Shown piece after piece: positions 53,140 to 61,528 of a stretch of 64,000 nucleotides of DNA (positions within the stretch are counted from its first letter, which is position 1; each line of letters opens with the position of its first letter). The stretch spans positions 2,480,001 to 2,544,000 of the forward strand of contig NZ_JACCFM010000001.1 in assembly GCF_013410665.1 (NCBI RefSeq), written 5' to 3'. Below the pieces are notes generated by a model. The model had not been told where the DNA came from. It did not search any database and saw only the letters and a list, made by a program, of their open reading frames with translations. This DNA is from Leifsonia psychrotolerans. Its GTDB lineage: Bacteria; Actinomycetota; Actinomycetes; Actinomycetales; Microbacteriaceae. Position numbers and translations under genes: made by a program.

Positions 53140-54323
53140 CACACGCCTTCCACGAGAAGGGCCGCGCCCTGGCCGACCCCGACGCACATCGTGGCGAGTC
53201 CGCGCCGGGCGCCCTCACGGCGCATCCGGCCGAGCAATGTCACCAGTATGCGCGTGCCTGAGGCGCCGAGCGGGTGGCCGAGCGCAATCGCGCCACCCTC
53301 GGCGTTGACGGTGGCGTCGTCGAGGCCGAGCCGGCGCATCACGGCGAGCGCCTGCGTGGCGAACGCCTCGTTGAGTTCGATGGCGGCCAGATCGGGCACG
53401 CCGAGACCGGTGCGATCGAGCAGTTTCTGCACGGCGGGCACCGGGCCAAGGCCCATCACCTCGGGCGAGACGCCGGCGTTCGCTCCGCCGACAACCCGCA
53501 CGCGTGGGGTGAGGCCGAAGCGCGCAACGGCGCGTTCGCTGGCAATCAGAACGGATGCCGCCCCGTCATTCAGCGACGAGGCGTTCCCGGCCGTGACCAG
53601 GCTGCCGCCGCGCACGACAGGCCGCAGGCCGGTGAGCACCTCGGTCGAGGTGTTCGCACGGGGACCCTCATCCACGCTCACGCTGCCGGTCGGGGTCGGA
53701 ACCGCCACGATTTCATCGTCGAAGTGACCCGACGCGGCCGCCGCGACAGCTCGCTGGTGGGAGCGCAGGGCAAACGCGTCGGCATCCGCTCGGCTGATGC
53801 CCTCGCGCACACCCACCTCTTCGCCGGTCTCGGGCATGCTGAACGTCCACTGCTCGTGGGCGGCGATCTCGGGGTTCACGAACCGCCAACCGAGTGTCGA
53901 ATCGACGAATTCGCCCGGCTTGCCGAACGCCTTCTCGGGCTTGGCCAGCACCCAGGGCGCGCGGGTCATCGACTCGACGCCGCCGGCGATCACGAGATCG
54001 GCCTCGCCGGATTTCACCATCGCGGCGGCCAGGTGCACAGCCGAGAGGCCGGATGCGCAGAGTCGGTTCACGGTGATGCCCGGCACGGTCACGGGTAGGC
54101 CTGCGAGCAGTCCGGCCATGCGAGCCACGTTGCGATTGTCTTCGCCGGCCTGGTTCGCGGCACCGAAGATCACGTCGTCGATGGCGGCCGGGTCGATGCC
54201 GGTGCGGGCGACGAGTTCGCGAATCACGAGTGCAGCCAGATCGTCGGGGCGCACGCTTGCCAGCGCGCCGCCGTATCGTCCGATCGGAGTGCGCACTCCG
54301 TCAATCACAAACGCTTCCGCCAT
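53139..54323 (-). CDS. paaJ: 3-oxoadipyl-CoA thiolase (PaaJ/PcaF)
   Basis: A 394-residue thiolase with the acyl-enzyme Cys89 (NRLCASGL), GHPLGASG with catalytic His and C-terminal Cys in MCVGVGQGAA. It cleaves 3-oxoadipyl-CoA to acetyl-CoA and succinyl-CoA, the last step of the pathway. First gene of the operon, with a PaaR palindrome 27 bp upstream of its ATG. Confidence 0.93.
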   Translation of the reverse strand: MAEAFVIDGVRTPIGRYGGALASVRPDDLAALVIRELVARTGIDPAAIDDVIFGAANQAGEDNRNVARMAGLLAGLPVTVPGITVNRLCASGLSAVHLAAAMVKSGEADLVIAGGVESMTRAPWVLAKPEKAFGKPGEFVDSTLGWRFVNPEIAAHEQWTFSMPETGEEVGVREGISRADADAFALRSHQRAVAAAASGHFDDEIVAVPTPTGSVSVDEGPRANTSTEVLTGLRPVVRGGSLVTAGNASSLNDGAASVLIASERAVARFGLTPRVRVVGGANAGVSPEVMGLGPVPAVQKLLDRTGLGVPDLAAIELNEAFATQALAVMRRLGLDDATVNAEGGAIALGHPLGASGTRILVTLLGRMRREGARRGLATMCVGVGQGAALLVEGV

Positions 54324-54349
54324 AGCTCCATTGCCTCGTTCGCGAACTT

Positions 54350-54367
54350 ACTGACCGTTCGTTCTGC
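54350..54367. promoter_or_regulatory. PaaR operator upstream of the thiolase operon
   Basis: ACTGACCGTTCGTTCTGC, matching the paaI site at 16 of 18 positions; the arm ACTGA is intact and the other arm changed to TTCTGC. It lies 27 bp upstream of the thiolase start, a repressor position. Confidence 0.65.
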
Positions 54368-54418
54368 CAAGGTTCTCACGCGCGGCCGCGTGCGTCAACC
54401 GCTTCTCACCGTGTGCCG

Positions 54419-54835
54419 AGCCACCTCGCTGGTCGAGCCGCCGCCGCTGGTCGAGCCCACCTCCGCTGGTCGAGCTCGTCGAGACCCTCGCCAGATCTCG
54501 ACAGGCTCGATCACCGATCCAGGCGAGCCCACGTCGCCAGGCGAGCCCTCCCCGCTGGTCGAGCCCACTCCGCTGGTCGAGCCCGTCGAGACCCTCGCCA
54601 GATCTCGACAGGCTCGATCACCGATCCAGTCGAGCCCGTCGAGACCCTCGCCAGACCGCCGGTCAAACCCTCCCCGCTGGTCAAACCCTCCCCGCCGGTC
54701 AAACCCCCTCCGTTGGTCGAGCCCGTCGAGACCCCCGCCAGATCTCGACACGCTCGATCACCGATCCAGGCGAGCCCACCTCGCCAGTCGAGCCCGTCGA
54801 GACCCTCGCCACACCGCCGGTCAAACCGTCTCCGA
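54419..54835. repeat. dispersed-repeat array, three main blocks
   Basis: The gap 54324-54945 has no gene apart from the PaaR site. It holds three blocks near 54465, 54576 and 54715 built of GGTCGAGC, CCGTCGAGACCC, CGCCAGATCTCGACA and GCTCGATCACCGATCCAG. Several GCTGGTCGAGC and CCGGTCAAACC units lie between. The core GGTCGAGCCCGTCGAGACC is related to the array at 21525-21955. Confidence 0.8.
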
Positions 54836-54945
54836 GTGAGCACCGTAGCCAAAAAGAATACCCCTGGTTGGGGGCGAAAAATCACGGGCGCTTCTGCGTC
54901 GACCTGCCTAGGCTGAAGGTGCAAACGATTCGAAGGGGAATCTTC

Positions 54946-55299
54946 ATGAAACGACGCAGTCCGGCTGCGGTACTGCTGGTGCCGTTGATCACGTTCGGCA
55001 TCTACTCACTGGTGTGGTTTGTGAAGACCAAGAATGAAATGAACCAGACGAATGTCGACAGAATCCCCACTGCCTGGTTGCTGCTCGTTCCGTTCGTGAA
55101 TATCTGGTGGCAGTGGAAGTTCTCCGTCAGCGTCGACGTGGTCACTCACAAGCTGCTGAGCCGCAGTAACGCATTTCTGCTGATCTTCCTGCTTGGACCG
55201 ATCGGCGCCGCCATCGTGCAGAACTACCTCAATGAGGCAATCTACCTCGCGTCACGTCCACGTCGTTCAACCGCACTGCCGGTTCCGATGTCGGCCTAA
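54946..55299 (+). CDS. small membrane protein, DUF4234-like
   Basis: A 117-residue protein with three predicted membrane segments. Its start MKRRSPAAVLLVPLITFGIY and YSLVWFVKTKNEMN match the DUF4234 pattern. ATG at 54946 has GAAGGGGA upstream and a TAGGCT -10 at about 54909, so it has its own promoter. Function unknown. Confidence 0.8.
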   Translation: MKRRSPAAVLLVPLITFGIYSLVWFVKTKNEMNQTNVDRIPTAWLLLVPFVNIWWQWKFSVSVDVVTHKLLSRSNAFLLIFLLGPIGAAIVQNYLNEAIYLASRPRRSTALPVPMSA

Positions 55300-55328
55300 C
55301 CTGCATCCGCCGCACTCTCGCCGGCGTC

Positions 55329-56147
55329 TCAACGGCCACGCTGAGTGTACCGCCAGGGCAGCGCACCATAATCAAGCCGATGTCGCCCGCCATCCGCCTC
55401 AAACAGCGCGTCGTCGGCGTAGGCGACGTCGCCGTTCCACAGCAGCACCGAGCCGCGACTCGGCGCGGCGATCCGTGTCGCATAATGCTGCACTGCGGTA
55501 TTTCGTGCCTCGGTCAGCGCGGCCTCCGCCGTGGCGAATGCGGTCAGCGCCTGAAGTGTGACCCAGGTGGGCGGAACGAGTAGCAGCGTGCCGGCCGCAT
55601 GCAATTCCAAGGCGCGCGCGGGTCGCAGCCACGCCGAATCGATGATCTCGTCGGCCGAGAGCACGACCTCTCCGGCGGGTGCAGCCGCCCAATAGAACCA
55701 GGTGCGAAACCGCTTCGGTGCGGCGGCGGGCGGCGACCACACGGCCGTTGTCACTACGGAGTCGGCATCCACCAGCAGCGCGGTCTCCTCGCGGGTCTCG
55801 CGCACTCCGGCCCGCCGGGCGAGCTCTTCTTCGCCGATCTCGGCGGGGTCGCCGGGCCGGTGGTCGCCCTCGTCCATCCGTCCGCCCGGAAACACCCAGG
55901 CCCCGGCAAACGAACCACGGTCCCGCGGTCGCTCCAGAAGCAGCACCTCCAGGCCCAGGGCCCCATCACGCAGCAGTACAACGGTGGCAGCGACGAGGTG
56001 AGCTGCAGCAGCCGAGTCGTCGTCCTCCCGCTCGGCAGACAGCGATTCCGGATGCCCCGACTCGGCACTTTCCGACCGGGGCCTCACCACGCCGCCCGGG
56101 TACCCGGGGGTCGCGTCGGGTTCCACCGCATCCGCCTCGTGCGTCAT
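55329..56147 (-). CDS. NUDIX hydrolase
   Basis: A 272-residue NUDIX-fold protein. WVFPGGRMDEGD and RETREETALLV supply the G...E...REUXEE elements, with an insertion (RPGDPAEIGEEELARR) between them, as in long coenzyme A-type or uncharacterised actinobacterial NUDIX proteins. The first 55 residues are Ser/Glu-rich and probably disordered. ATG at 56147 has GTAGG seven bases upstream; 56168 is an alternative. Divergent from the metallo-hydrolase gene. Substrate unassigned. Confidence 0.82.
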   Translation of the reverse strand: MTHEADAVEPDATPGYPGGVVRPRSESAESGHPESLSAEREDDDSAAAAHLVAATVVLLRDGALGLEVLLLERPRDRGSFAGAWVFPGGRMDEGDHRPGDPAEIGEEELARRAGVRETREETALLVDADSVVTTAVWSPPAAAPKRFRTWFYWAAAPAGEVVLSADEIIDSAWLRPARALELHAAGTLLLVPPTWVTLQALTAFATAEAALTEARNTAVQHYATRIAAPSRGSVLLWNGDVAYADDALFEADGGRHRLDYGALPWRYTQRGR

Positions 56148-56259
56148 CGCGTCGCCTACTCTCTGCATCCGCGCTGCGCCCACCCGCGCGACGATCTGCC
56201 CATCCGCCCAGACTAGCCCCGGGTCCCGGGTCCGACACTCGAACGCTAGGCTGCGAATC

Positions 56260-57084
56260 ATGCACGACAACGCCACGACCAACCCCCTGCCCGGCATCCG
56301 TACGAGCACGCTCACCCGCCGCCTGCTCGCCCCCAACGCCGGGCCGATGACGCTGGAAGGCACAAACTCCTATCTCATCTCGGCGTCTGCCGGCACCGAG
56401 GCGGCGAGTGCGCCCGTCGTGATCGTCGACCCGGGCCCGGATCATGCGGGCCACCTCGCCGCTCTCGCCGCGGCGGGCCGGGTGCAACTCGTGCTCATCA
56501 CGCACCACCATGTCGACCACACCGCGGGCAGCGCTGCACTGGCCCGCCTCACCGGAGCCCCGGTACGCGCGCTCGATCCCGCATTCTGCATCGGCGGCGA
56601 CCCTCTCACCGACGGCGAGCTGATCGAGGCGGCGGGCACCCGCATCCGTGTCGTGCACACACCGGGCCACACGGCCGACTCGGTGTGCTTCTTCCTGCCG
56701 GATGACGGCCCGGCCGGTTCGGTGCTCACCGGCGACACCATCCTCGGGCGCGGCACCACAATCATCGGCTACCCCGACGGCACGCTGACCGACTACCTGC
56801 ACTCGCTCGAAACCCTGCGCGCGCTCGGGCCCGCCACGGTGCTTCCCGCACACGGCCCCACCCTGCCCGACCTGGCCGTCGTCGGCACCGCCTACCTCGC
56901 GCACCGCCGCCAGCGTCTCGACGAGGTGCGCGCCGCACTGACTGCGCTGGGGCCGCAGGCCACGGCCGAGCAGGTCACTGACATCGTCTACGCCGACACG
57001 GATGCCGCGGTGCGCTTCGCCGCCGAGGCCTCCGTGCGCACACAGTTGGCTCACCTGCGCGGCGCGGGCGGGGACCCCGCCTGA
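56260..57084 (+). CDS. metallo-beta-lactamase-fold hydrolase
   Basis: A 274-residue MBL protein with HxHxDH (His82, His84, Asp86, His87), further metal ligands in VVHTPGHTADSV and LTGDTILG, and a helical C-terminal part. It resembles the LACTB2-type family. ATG at 56260 is 7 nt after TAGGCT, suggesting a leaderless transcript. Substrate unknown. Confidence 0.87.
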   Translation: MHDNATTNPLPGIRTSTLTRRLLAPNAGPMTLEGTNSYLISASAGTEAASAPVVIVDPGPDHAGHLAALAAAGRVQLVLITHHHVDHTAGSAALARLTGAPVRALDPAFCIGGDPLTDGELIEAAGTRIRVVHTPGHTADSVCFFLPDDGPAGSVLTGDTILGRGTTIIGYPDGTLTDYLHSLETLRALGPATVLPAHGPTLPDLAVVGTAYLAHRRQRLDEVRAALTALGPQATAEQVTDIVYADTDAAVRFAAEASVRTQLAHLRGAGGDPA

Positions 57085-57168
57085 ATCGCGCCGGCCGGGC
57101 AACCGCCCACCGACGAGCACACCGCTGCCCCGGTCACTCAGGCTTGCGCGCGGCCGTCGCAATTCAAC

Positions 57169-57188
57169 ACTGACCGTTCGTTCAGTAT
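57169..57188. promoter_or_regulatory. PaaR operator upstream of paaI-paaK
   Basis: ACTGACCGTTCGTTCAGTAT, whose arms ACTGA and TTCAGT are symmetric. A TAGAGT -10 at 57193-57198 follows it directly, so a bound repressor would block the -35 to -10 region. It is the best of the three PaaR-like sites. Confidence 0.75.
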
Positions 57189-57255
57189 GCGCTAGAGTCA
57201 GTGCACACTGCGGCTACGACCCCCGCAGCGGCACTCGACTCAGCGAGGAGAATCG

Positions 57256-57750
57256 ATGACGCGCACGCAGAGCAACAGCACGCAGAGCCCGGGCACGCAG
57301 AGCACCGGCACCCAGAAAGCCAGAACGCCGGAATCCGAGCCCGCCGCGTCCAACCGCTCGATGATGCAGCACGATCGGGCCTCCGCCGCCCTCGGCATGG
57401 TAGTTCTGCGCGACGACCCCGGGCATGCCGTGGTCTCGATGCTGGTGCGCGACGATATGACAAACGGGTTCCAGATCACGCATGGCGGTCTCGTCTTTGC
57501 CCTCGCCGACACGGCGTTCGCGATCGCCTGCAACGAAGATGCGTCGGTCACCGTTGCCGCCGGCGCCGACATCACCTTCCTGGCGCCGACCCACGCCGGC
57601 CAGACGCTCACTGCCACGGCCGTGCGCCGCGTGCGCAGCGGCCGCACCGGACTCTACGACGTCTCGGTGGTCGACGACAACGGCGTGGCCATAGCCGAAT
57701 TCCGCGGACGCAGCTTCTCCACGAACCGCGCCCACCCCGCACGCGCCTGA
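57256..57750 (+). CDS. paaI: PaaI-type hotdog thioesterase
   Basis: A 164-residue hotdog-fold thioesterase with the PaaI core FQITHGGLVFALADTAFAIA. It releases dead-end CoA intermediates of the ring-epoxide pathway. The first 35 residues are Thr/Ser/Gln-rich (TQSNSTQSPGTQSTG). GAGGAG lies before the ATG; paaK starts 19 bp after its stop. Confidence 0.93.
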   Translation: MTRTQSNSTQSPGTQSTGTQKARTPESEPAASNRSMMQHDRASAALGMVVLRDDPGHAVVSMLVRDDMTNGFQITHGGLVFALADTAFAIACNEDASVTVAAGADITFLAPTHAGQTLTATAVRRVRSGRTGLYDVSVVDDNGVAIAEFRGRSFSTNRAHPARA

Positions 57751-57769
57751 TCACGTCGAAAGGACTCTC

Positions 57770-59089
57770 GTGTCACCGTCGACACCCGTACTGCGCGCTC
57801 CACTCCCCCACGAACTCGACCCGGCCGAGCGGCTCAGCCGTGACGAGCTCGAGGCGCTCCAACTCGACCGTGTGCGCTGGACGGTCAGGCATGCCTACGC
57901 CAACGTGCCGCTGTACACGGCAAAGTTCGACGCTGCGGGGGTGCATCCCGATGACATCCGCTCACTCGAAGATGTGGCCAGACTGCCATTCACAACGAAG
58001 GAAGACCTGCGTCAGACCTACCCGTTCGGCATGTTCGCGGTTCCGATGAGCGAGGTTGCGCGCATCCACGCGTCGTCGGGCACGACCGGCCGTCCGACCG
58101 TCGTCGGCTACACGAAGCACGATCTCGACACCTGGGGTGCGCTCGTAGCCCGCTCGCTGCGCGCCTCGGGCATCCGTGCGGGAATGAAAGTGCATAACGC
58201 CTACGGCTACGGCCTGTTCACCGGCGGCCTCGGTGCCCATGCCGGCATCGAGGCGCTCGGTGCAACGGTCATTCCGGTCTCGGGCGGGCAGACGGCCCGG
58301 CAAGTTCAGCTCATTCGCGACTTTGAGCCGGATGCCATCCTGTGCACGCCGAGCTATCTGCTGACCATCGCCGATGCGATGGAGGCGGCGGGCGTCGACC
58401 CGCGGTCGACGAGCCTGCGCGTTGCGGTGCTCGGGGCCGAGCCGTGGACCAACGAGATGCGCCGCGAACTCGAGCACCGACTGAACATCGACGCGCTCGA
58501 CATCTACGGTTTGAGTGAGGTCATGGGCCCCGGCGTCGGCAACGAATGCCTCGAGACCAAAGATGGTCCGCACATCTGGGAGGACCATTTTCTGCCCGAG
58601 ATCATTGACGGCGAGACCGGGCAACGGATGCCGGACGGCCAGCGTGGAGAACTCGTCTTCACATCGCTGACCAAGGAGGCGTTCCCGGTCATCCGTTATC
58701 GCACCCGCGATCTCACCCGACTTCTTCCCGGAACCGCGCGGCCCGGGATGCGCCGAATCGAGAAGATCACCGGGCGCAACGATGACCTGATCATCGTGCG
58801 CGGCATCAATCTCTTCCCGACCCAGATCGAAGAACTCGTGCTCGGCATCGACGATCTCACCCCGCACTTCGTTCTCGAGCTCACCCGCCCCGTGCACCTC
58901 GACGAACTCACGGTGCGTGTCGAACGGCATCCGGCCCGCAGCAGCTCGGAAAGCGAGTCGGCACGGATGCTCCTGACCCGCCTGGTAAAAGAGCAGATCG
59001 GTTGCACCGTGACGGTGCGGCTTGACGAGCCCGGCACACTTCCCCGCAGTGAGGGAAAACTCAAGCGCGTGTACGACCTGCGCGACTAA
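57770..59089 (+). CDS. paaK: phenylacetate-CoA ligase PaaK
   Basis: A 439-residue adenylate-forming ligase. The ATP loop is SSGTTGRPTVVGYT, then YGLSEVMGPGVG and RTRDLTRL, and the C-terminal ACS-like domain begins at RIEKITGRNDDLII. It activates phenylacetate to phenylacetyl-CoA, the first step. GTG at 57770 with GAAAGGA upstream. Confidence 0.95.
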   Translation: MSPSTPVLRAPLPHELDPAERLSRDELEALQLDRVRWTVRHAYANVPLYTAKFDAAGVHPDDIRSLEDVARLPFTTKEDLRQTYPFGMFAVPMSEVARIHASSGTTGRPTVVGYTKHDLDTWGALVARSLRASGIRAGMKVHNAYGYGLFTGGLGAHAGIEALGATVIPVSGGQTARQVQLIRDFEPDAILCTPSYLLTIADAMEAAGVDPRSTSLRVAVLGAEPWTNEMRRELEHRLNIDALDIYGLSEVMGPGVGNECLETKDGPHIWEDHFLPEIIDGETGQRMPDGQRGELVFTSLTKEAFPVIRYRTRDLTRLLPGTARPGMRRIEKITGRNDDLIIVRGINLFPTQIEELVLGIDDLTPHFVLELTRPVHLDELTVRVERHPARSSSESESARMLLTRLVKEQIGCTVTVRLDEPGTLPRSEGKLKRVYDLRD

Positions 59090-59135
59090 CCACCGGCACG
59101 CCGTGAGCAGTGACCGGCTCGAGACGGAGCGAGGC

Positions 59136-59669
59136 TCAGCCGCGGAGCGCCCGCAGCGTCCAGCCGTTGTCGCTGCGGCCCGGGAGTTCAACGTGCTGTC
59201 CCAGCTGAGCCGCGACGTCGCGAATGGGCTCGGCGTTGGCGCTGGGCACCAAAACGAGCGGGTAGGAATCCGAGTCGATGTCGAGGTAGAGCAGGTGCAT
59301 TCCGCGCGTCTGGAGCATCGCGTCGACGTCGGTCAGTGCGGGAACGAGTTCGGTGGCCGGCTCGAATGACGCGTCGAACTGCTCGTCCGGAAATTGCGTC
59401 AGGCCCTGCAGCTCCTCCACCAGCTCATCGGAATCTGCACTCCAGTCGAGCTCGATCAACATCTCGTTCGACTCCAGCCAGTCGACAACGACCAGCCACG
59501 CGTTGAGTTCCTCGGCCTCCTCGATTCCACGCTGCAGCAGGTCATCCTCATGAGCCGCGAAGTACGCGTCGGGGTCGGCCAGGTAATCCCCGACGGTCTG
59601 CCCGAGTCGGGCATCCTCGACGAGAAGAGCGCACAGTTGTTGCCACAGTGCTGAGTGTGAGATGGTCAC
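59136..59669 (-). CDS. acidic conserved hypothetical protein (possibly DUF6630)
   Basis: A 177-residue acidic protein with no membrane segments. GTG at 59669 with GGGGGA upstream gives VTISHSALWQQL; the frame is open to 60251 only through the neighbouring transporter gene. The second half contains LLYLDIDSDSYPLVLVP, which reminds me of DUF6630 proteins, but I am unsure. Function unknown. Confidence 0.72.
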   Translation of the reverse strand: MTISHSALWQQLCALLVEDARLGQTVGDYLADPDAYFAAHEDDLLQRGIEEAEELNAWLVVVDWLESNEMLIELDWSADSDELVEELQGLTQFPDEQFDASFEPATELVPALTDVDAMLQTRGMHLLYLDIDSDSYPLVLVPSANAEPIRDVAAQLGQHVELPGRSDNGWTLRALRG

Positions 59670-59815
59670 GGATGTCCCCCGATGTTTGCGCCCGACACAT
59701 GAATTTCTGTTTCGGCTCGATTTGTGTCGGACCGGATTCGTCACCCCGGCCTGCCTGAATCCTATCCGAGTCGCGGCGACCTGAAACTGCCCCTCGAGCA
59801 CGCACGCAGCGGGGA

Positions 59816-60730
59816 TCAGTTGGGAGCGGCATCCGGTCGGCGCGGCGCCGCGCCCTCGACCATGAGCAGAATGATCGCCACCAGGATCGCGAGGTAGGTG
59901 GGTACCTGGCTGGGCGAAACGCCCTCGCCGAGCACCACGACCGCGACCACCACGAGCAGCACCGGCTCGACGTAGGTGAGCAAGCCGAACAGGCTGAAGG
60001 ACAGCAGCCGGGTGGCGAGAATGTAGGCGACAAGCGCGACCGCGCTGATGACACCCAGCAACAGCACCGGCACGATCAACTCGGTGTGTGCAGCGACAAC
60101 CGCCAGCGACGCGGGCTGCGCGGCAAACACAATACTCGGCACGAGCAGAATCACCAGTTCGAACCAGAGAGCCCCGGTGCTGTCGATGCGCGCCGCCCGC
60201 CGAATCGTGAAGTAGATCGGATAGCCGAGGGCCACCACGACCGTCGACCACCCGATCCCGCCCCCGGCCAGTAGCGCGAATATGACGCCGATCGCGGCGG
60301 CCGCGACAGCCGCAATCCGCAGCCTGCTGAGCCGCTCACGGTGCAGCGTCACGCCCACGAGCACCATCATCAGTGGCATCAGGAAGTAGCCGAGCGCCAC
60401 GTCGAGGCCATGCCCTGTCTGCGGCGCCCACCCGAAGAGCCAGATCTGCACGCCCAGAAGTGCGGCATCCGCCACGAGAAGCCCGGCAAGCAAGGGGGTC
60501 TGACGGATGCGCCGGGCAATCCCCCGCACGTCGGCCCACTCACCGATCGCCACGACCAGAACGGTGAGCACGGGTACCGTGACGACCACGCGCCAGGCGA
60601 AGATCTCGGTCGGCGACAGCACCGTGAGCATTCCGGGCAGCGCATAAAGCACCGCGAAGAGGGCCGAGGCGACGACCGACGCGACAACCCCGCGCGAGGT
60701 CGGCGTCATTCCGCGGTAAAAACTCTGCAT
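59816..60730 (-). CDS. EamA/RarD-family drug/metabolite transporter
   Basis: A 304-residue protein with ten membrane segments of the EamA (DMT) superfamily. The start VVASALFAVLYALPGML with FAWRVVVTVP looks like the RarD branch. It is encoded immediately downstream of hairpin copy 2. ATG at 60730 lacks a visible ribosome site; ATG at 60709 is possible. Substrate unknown. Confidence 0.85.
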   Translation of the reverse strand: MQSFYRGMTPTSRGVVASVVASALFAVLYALPGMLTVLSPTEIFAWRVVVTVPVLTVLVVAIGEWADVRGIARRIRQTPLLAGLLVADAALLGVQIWLFGWAPQTGHGLDVALGYFLMPLMMVLVGVTLHRERLSRLRIAAVAAAAIGVIFALLAGGGIGWSTVVVALGYPIYFTIRRAARIDSTGALWFELVILLVPSIVFAAQPASLAVVAAHTELIVPVLLLGVISAVALVAYILATRLLSFSLFGLLTYVEPVLLVVVAVVVLGEGVSPSQVPTYLAILVAIILLMVEGAAPRRPDAAPN

Positions 60731-60759
60731 CAGTCAATTCTGGTGCGTCGGTGAGCCAT

Positions 60760-60814
60760 GAGGTCGCGCAGATGACCCTTCCCGCCGCTCGGGAAGGGTC
60801 ATCTGCGCGACTTC
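60760..60814. repeat. long hairpin element, copy 2
   Basis: Arms of 24 bp at 60760-60783 and 60791-60814, one mismatch, 7-bp loop. The arm starts GAGGTCGCGCAGATGACCC, identical to copy 1 at 41444-41502. It lies between the hypothetical membrane protein's end and the EamA transporter's start. Confidence 0.92.
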
Positions 60815-60870
60815 ACGCCCTGTTCTCGTGTGCGCGGGGCGCGGGGCGGCAGGTATCAGTGCACCAGGTA

Positions 60871-61440
60871 TCAGTGCACCAGATAGCTGAGCCAGATGAT
60901 CCCGACGCCGAGCGACGCCGTGATCGCCGCGTTGAGAATTCGGCGCGCCCACCTGTTGCCCCGTTTCACTGAATTCCAGTAGCCGAGGACGGCGAGGGTG
61001 GCAACGCCGGCCCACAGTGCGATGTAATAGGCGACGTACTCGTCCAGCCCACGCGCCGCGGCAAGCAGGAGGAAGAGTGCCGGCACGAGCATCGCGAGCA
61101 CCATTCCGATGGAATGTCGGGCCGAATTCAAAATCAGCTTCCCGAGCGTCAGGTTGCGCGCCTCCACGGATCCGTTGTTCGCCACGACGCCTGAGTAGAT
61201 GTGCGCGATCCAGAACACCACTACGGTTCCGAGGGTGAACAGCAACACCTCGAAGTCAGTGTCGAACTTCCATCCGACGGCAATCAACGCGCTGACGAGC
61301 ACGGTGCCGTAGATCGCATACTCGGTGCCATAGGCACCGAGCACGACGGTGACCGGCTTGGCGCTTCCCCGCGCTGCCCGCTTGATCCAGCGGCTCCCGC
61401 TGGGCCGCCCGCTACCCGAATCGGGCGCTGCGCCCGTCAT
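60871..61440 (-). CDS. hypothetical membrane protein
   Basis: A 189-residue protein with four predicted membrane segments after a basic, Ser/Gly-rich N-terminus (SGSGRPSGSRWIKRAARG). I do not recognise a family. The ATG has a weak GGGGCGG ribosome site. Intergenic space to the next genes is normal and it looks like an independent unit. Confidence 0.7.
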   Translation of the reverse strand: MTGAAPDSGSGRPSGSRWIKRAARGSAKPVTVVLGAYGTEYAIYGTVLVSALIAVGWKFDTDFEVLLFTLGTVVVFWIAHIYSGVVANNGSVEARNLTLGKLILNSARHSIGMVLAMLVPALFLLLAAARGLDEYVAYYIALWAGVATLAVLGYWNSVKRGNRWARRILNAAITASLGVGIIWLSYLVH

Positions 61441-61528
61441 GAATCCGCCCCACAGCCCGTGGCTCGCATGCTTGTCACGCTAGTCGCGTCGGCAGTCTCG
61501 GTCTACCGCGGAACGCGCGCCGATGTGG

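Noticed and set aside
54419..54835. CRISPR array or coding region
   Set aside because: Same reasons as the other array; arginine/serine/proline-rich frames across it are composition artefacts.
60760..60814. Rho-independent terminator
   Set aside because: The stem is strong, but there is no T-run on either strand and its sequence recurs at 41444, which favours a repeat element.
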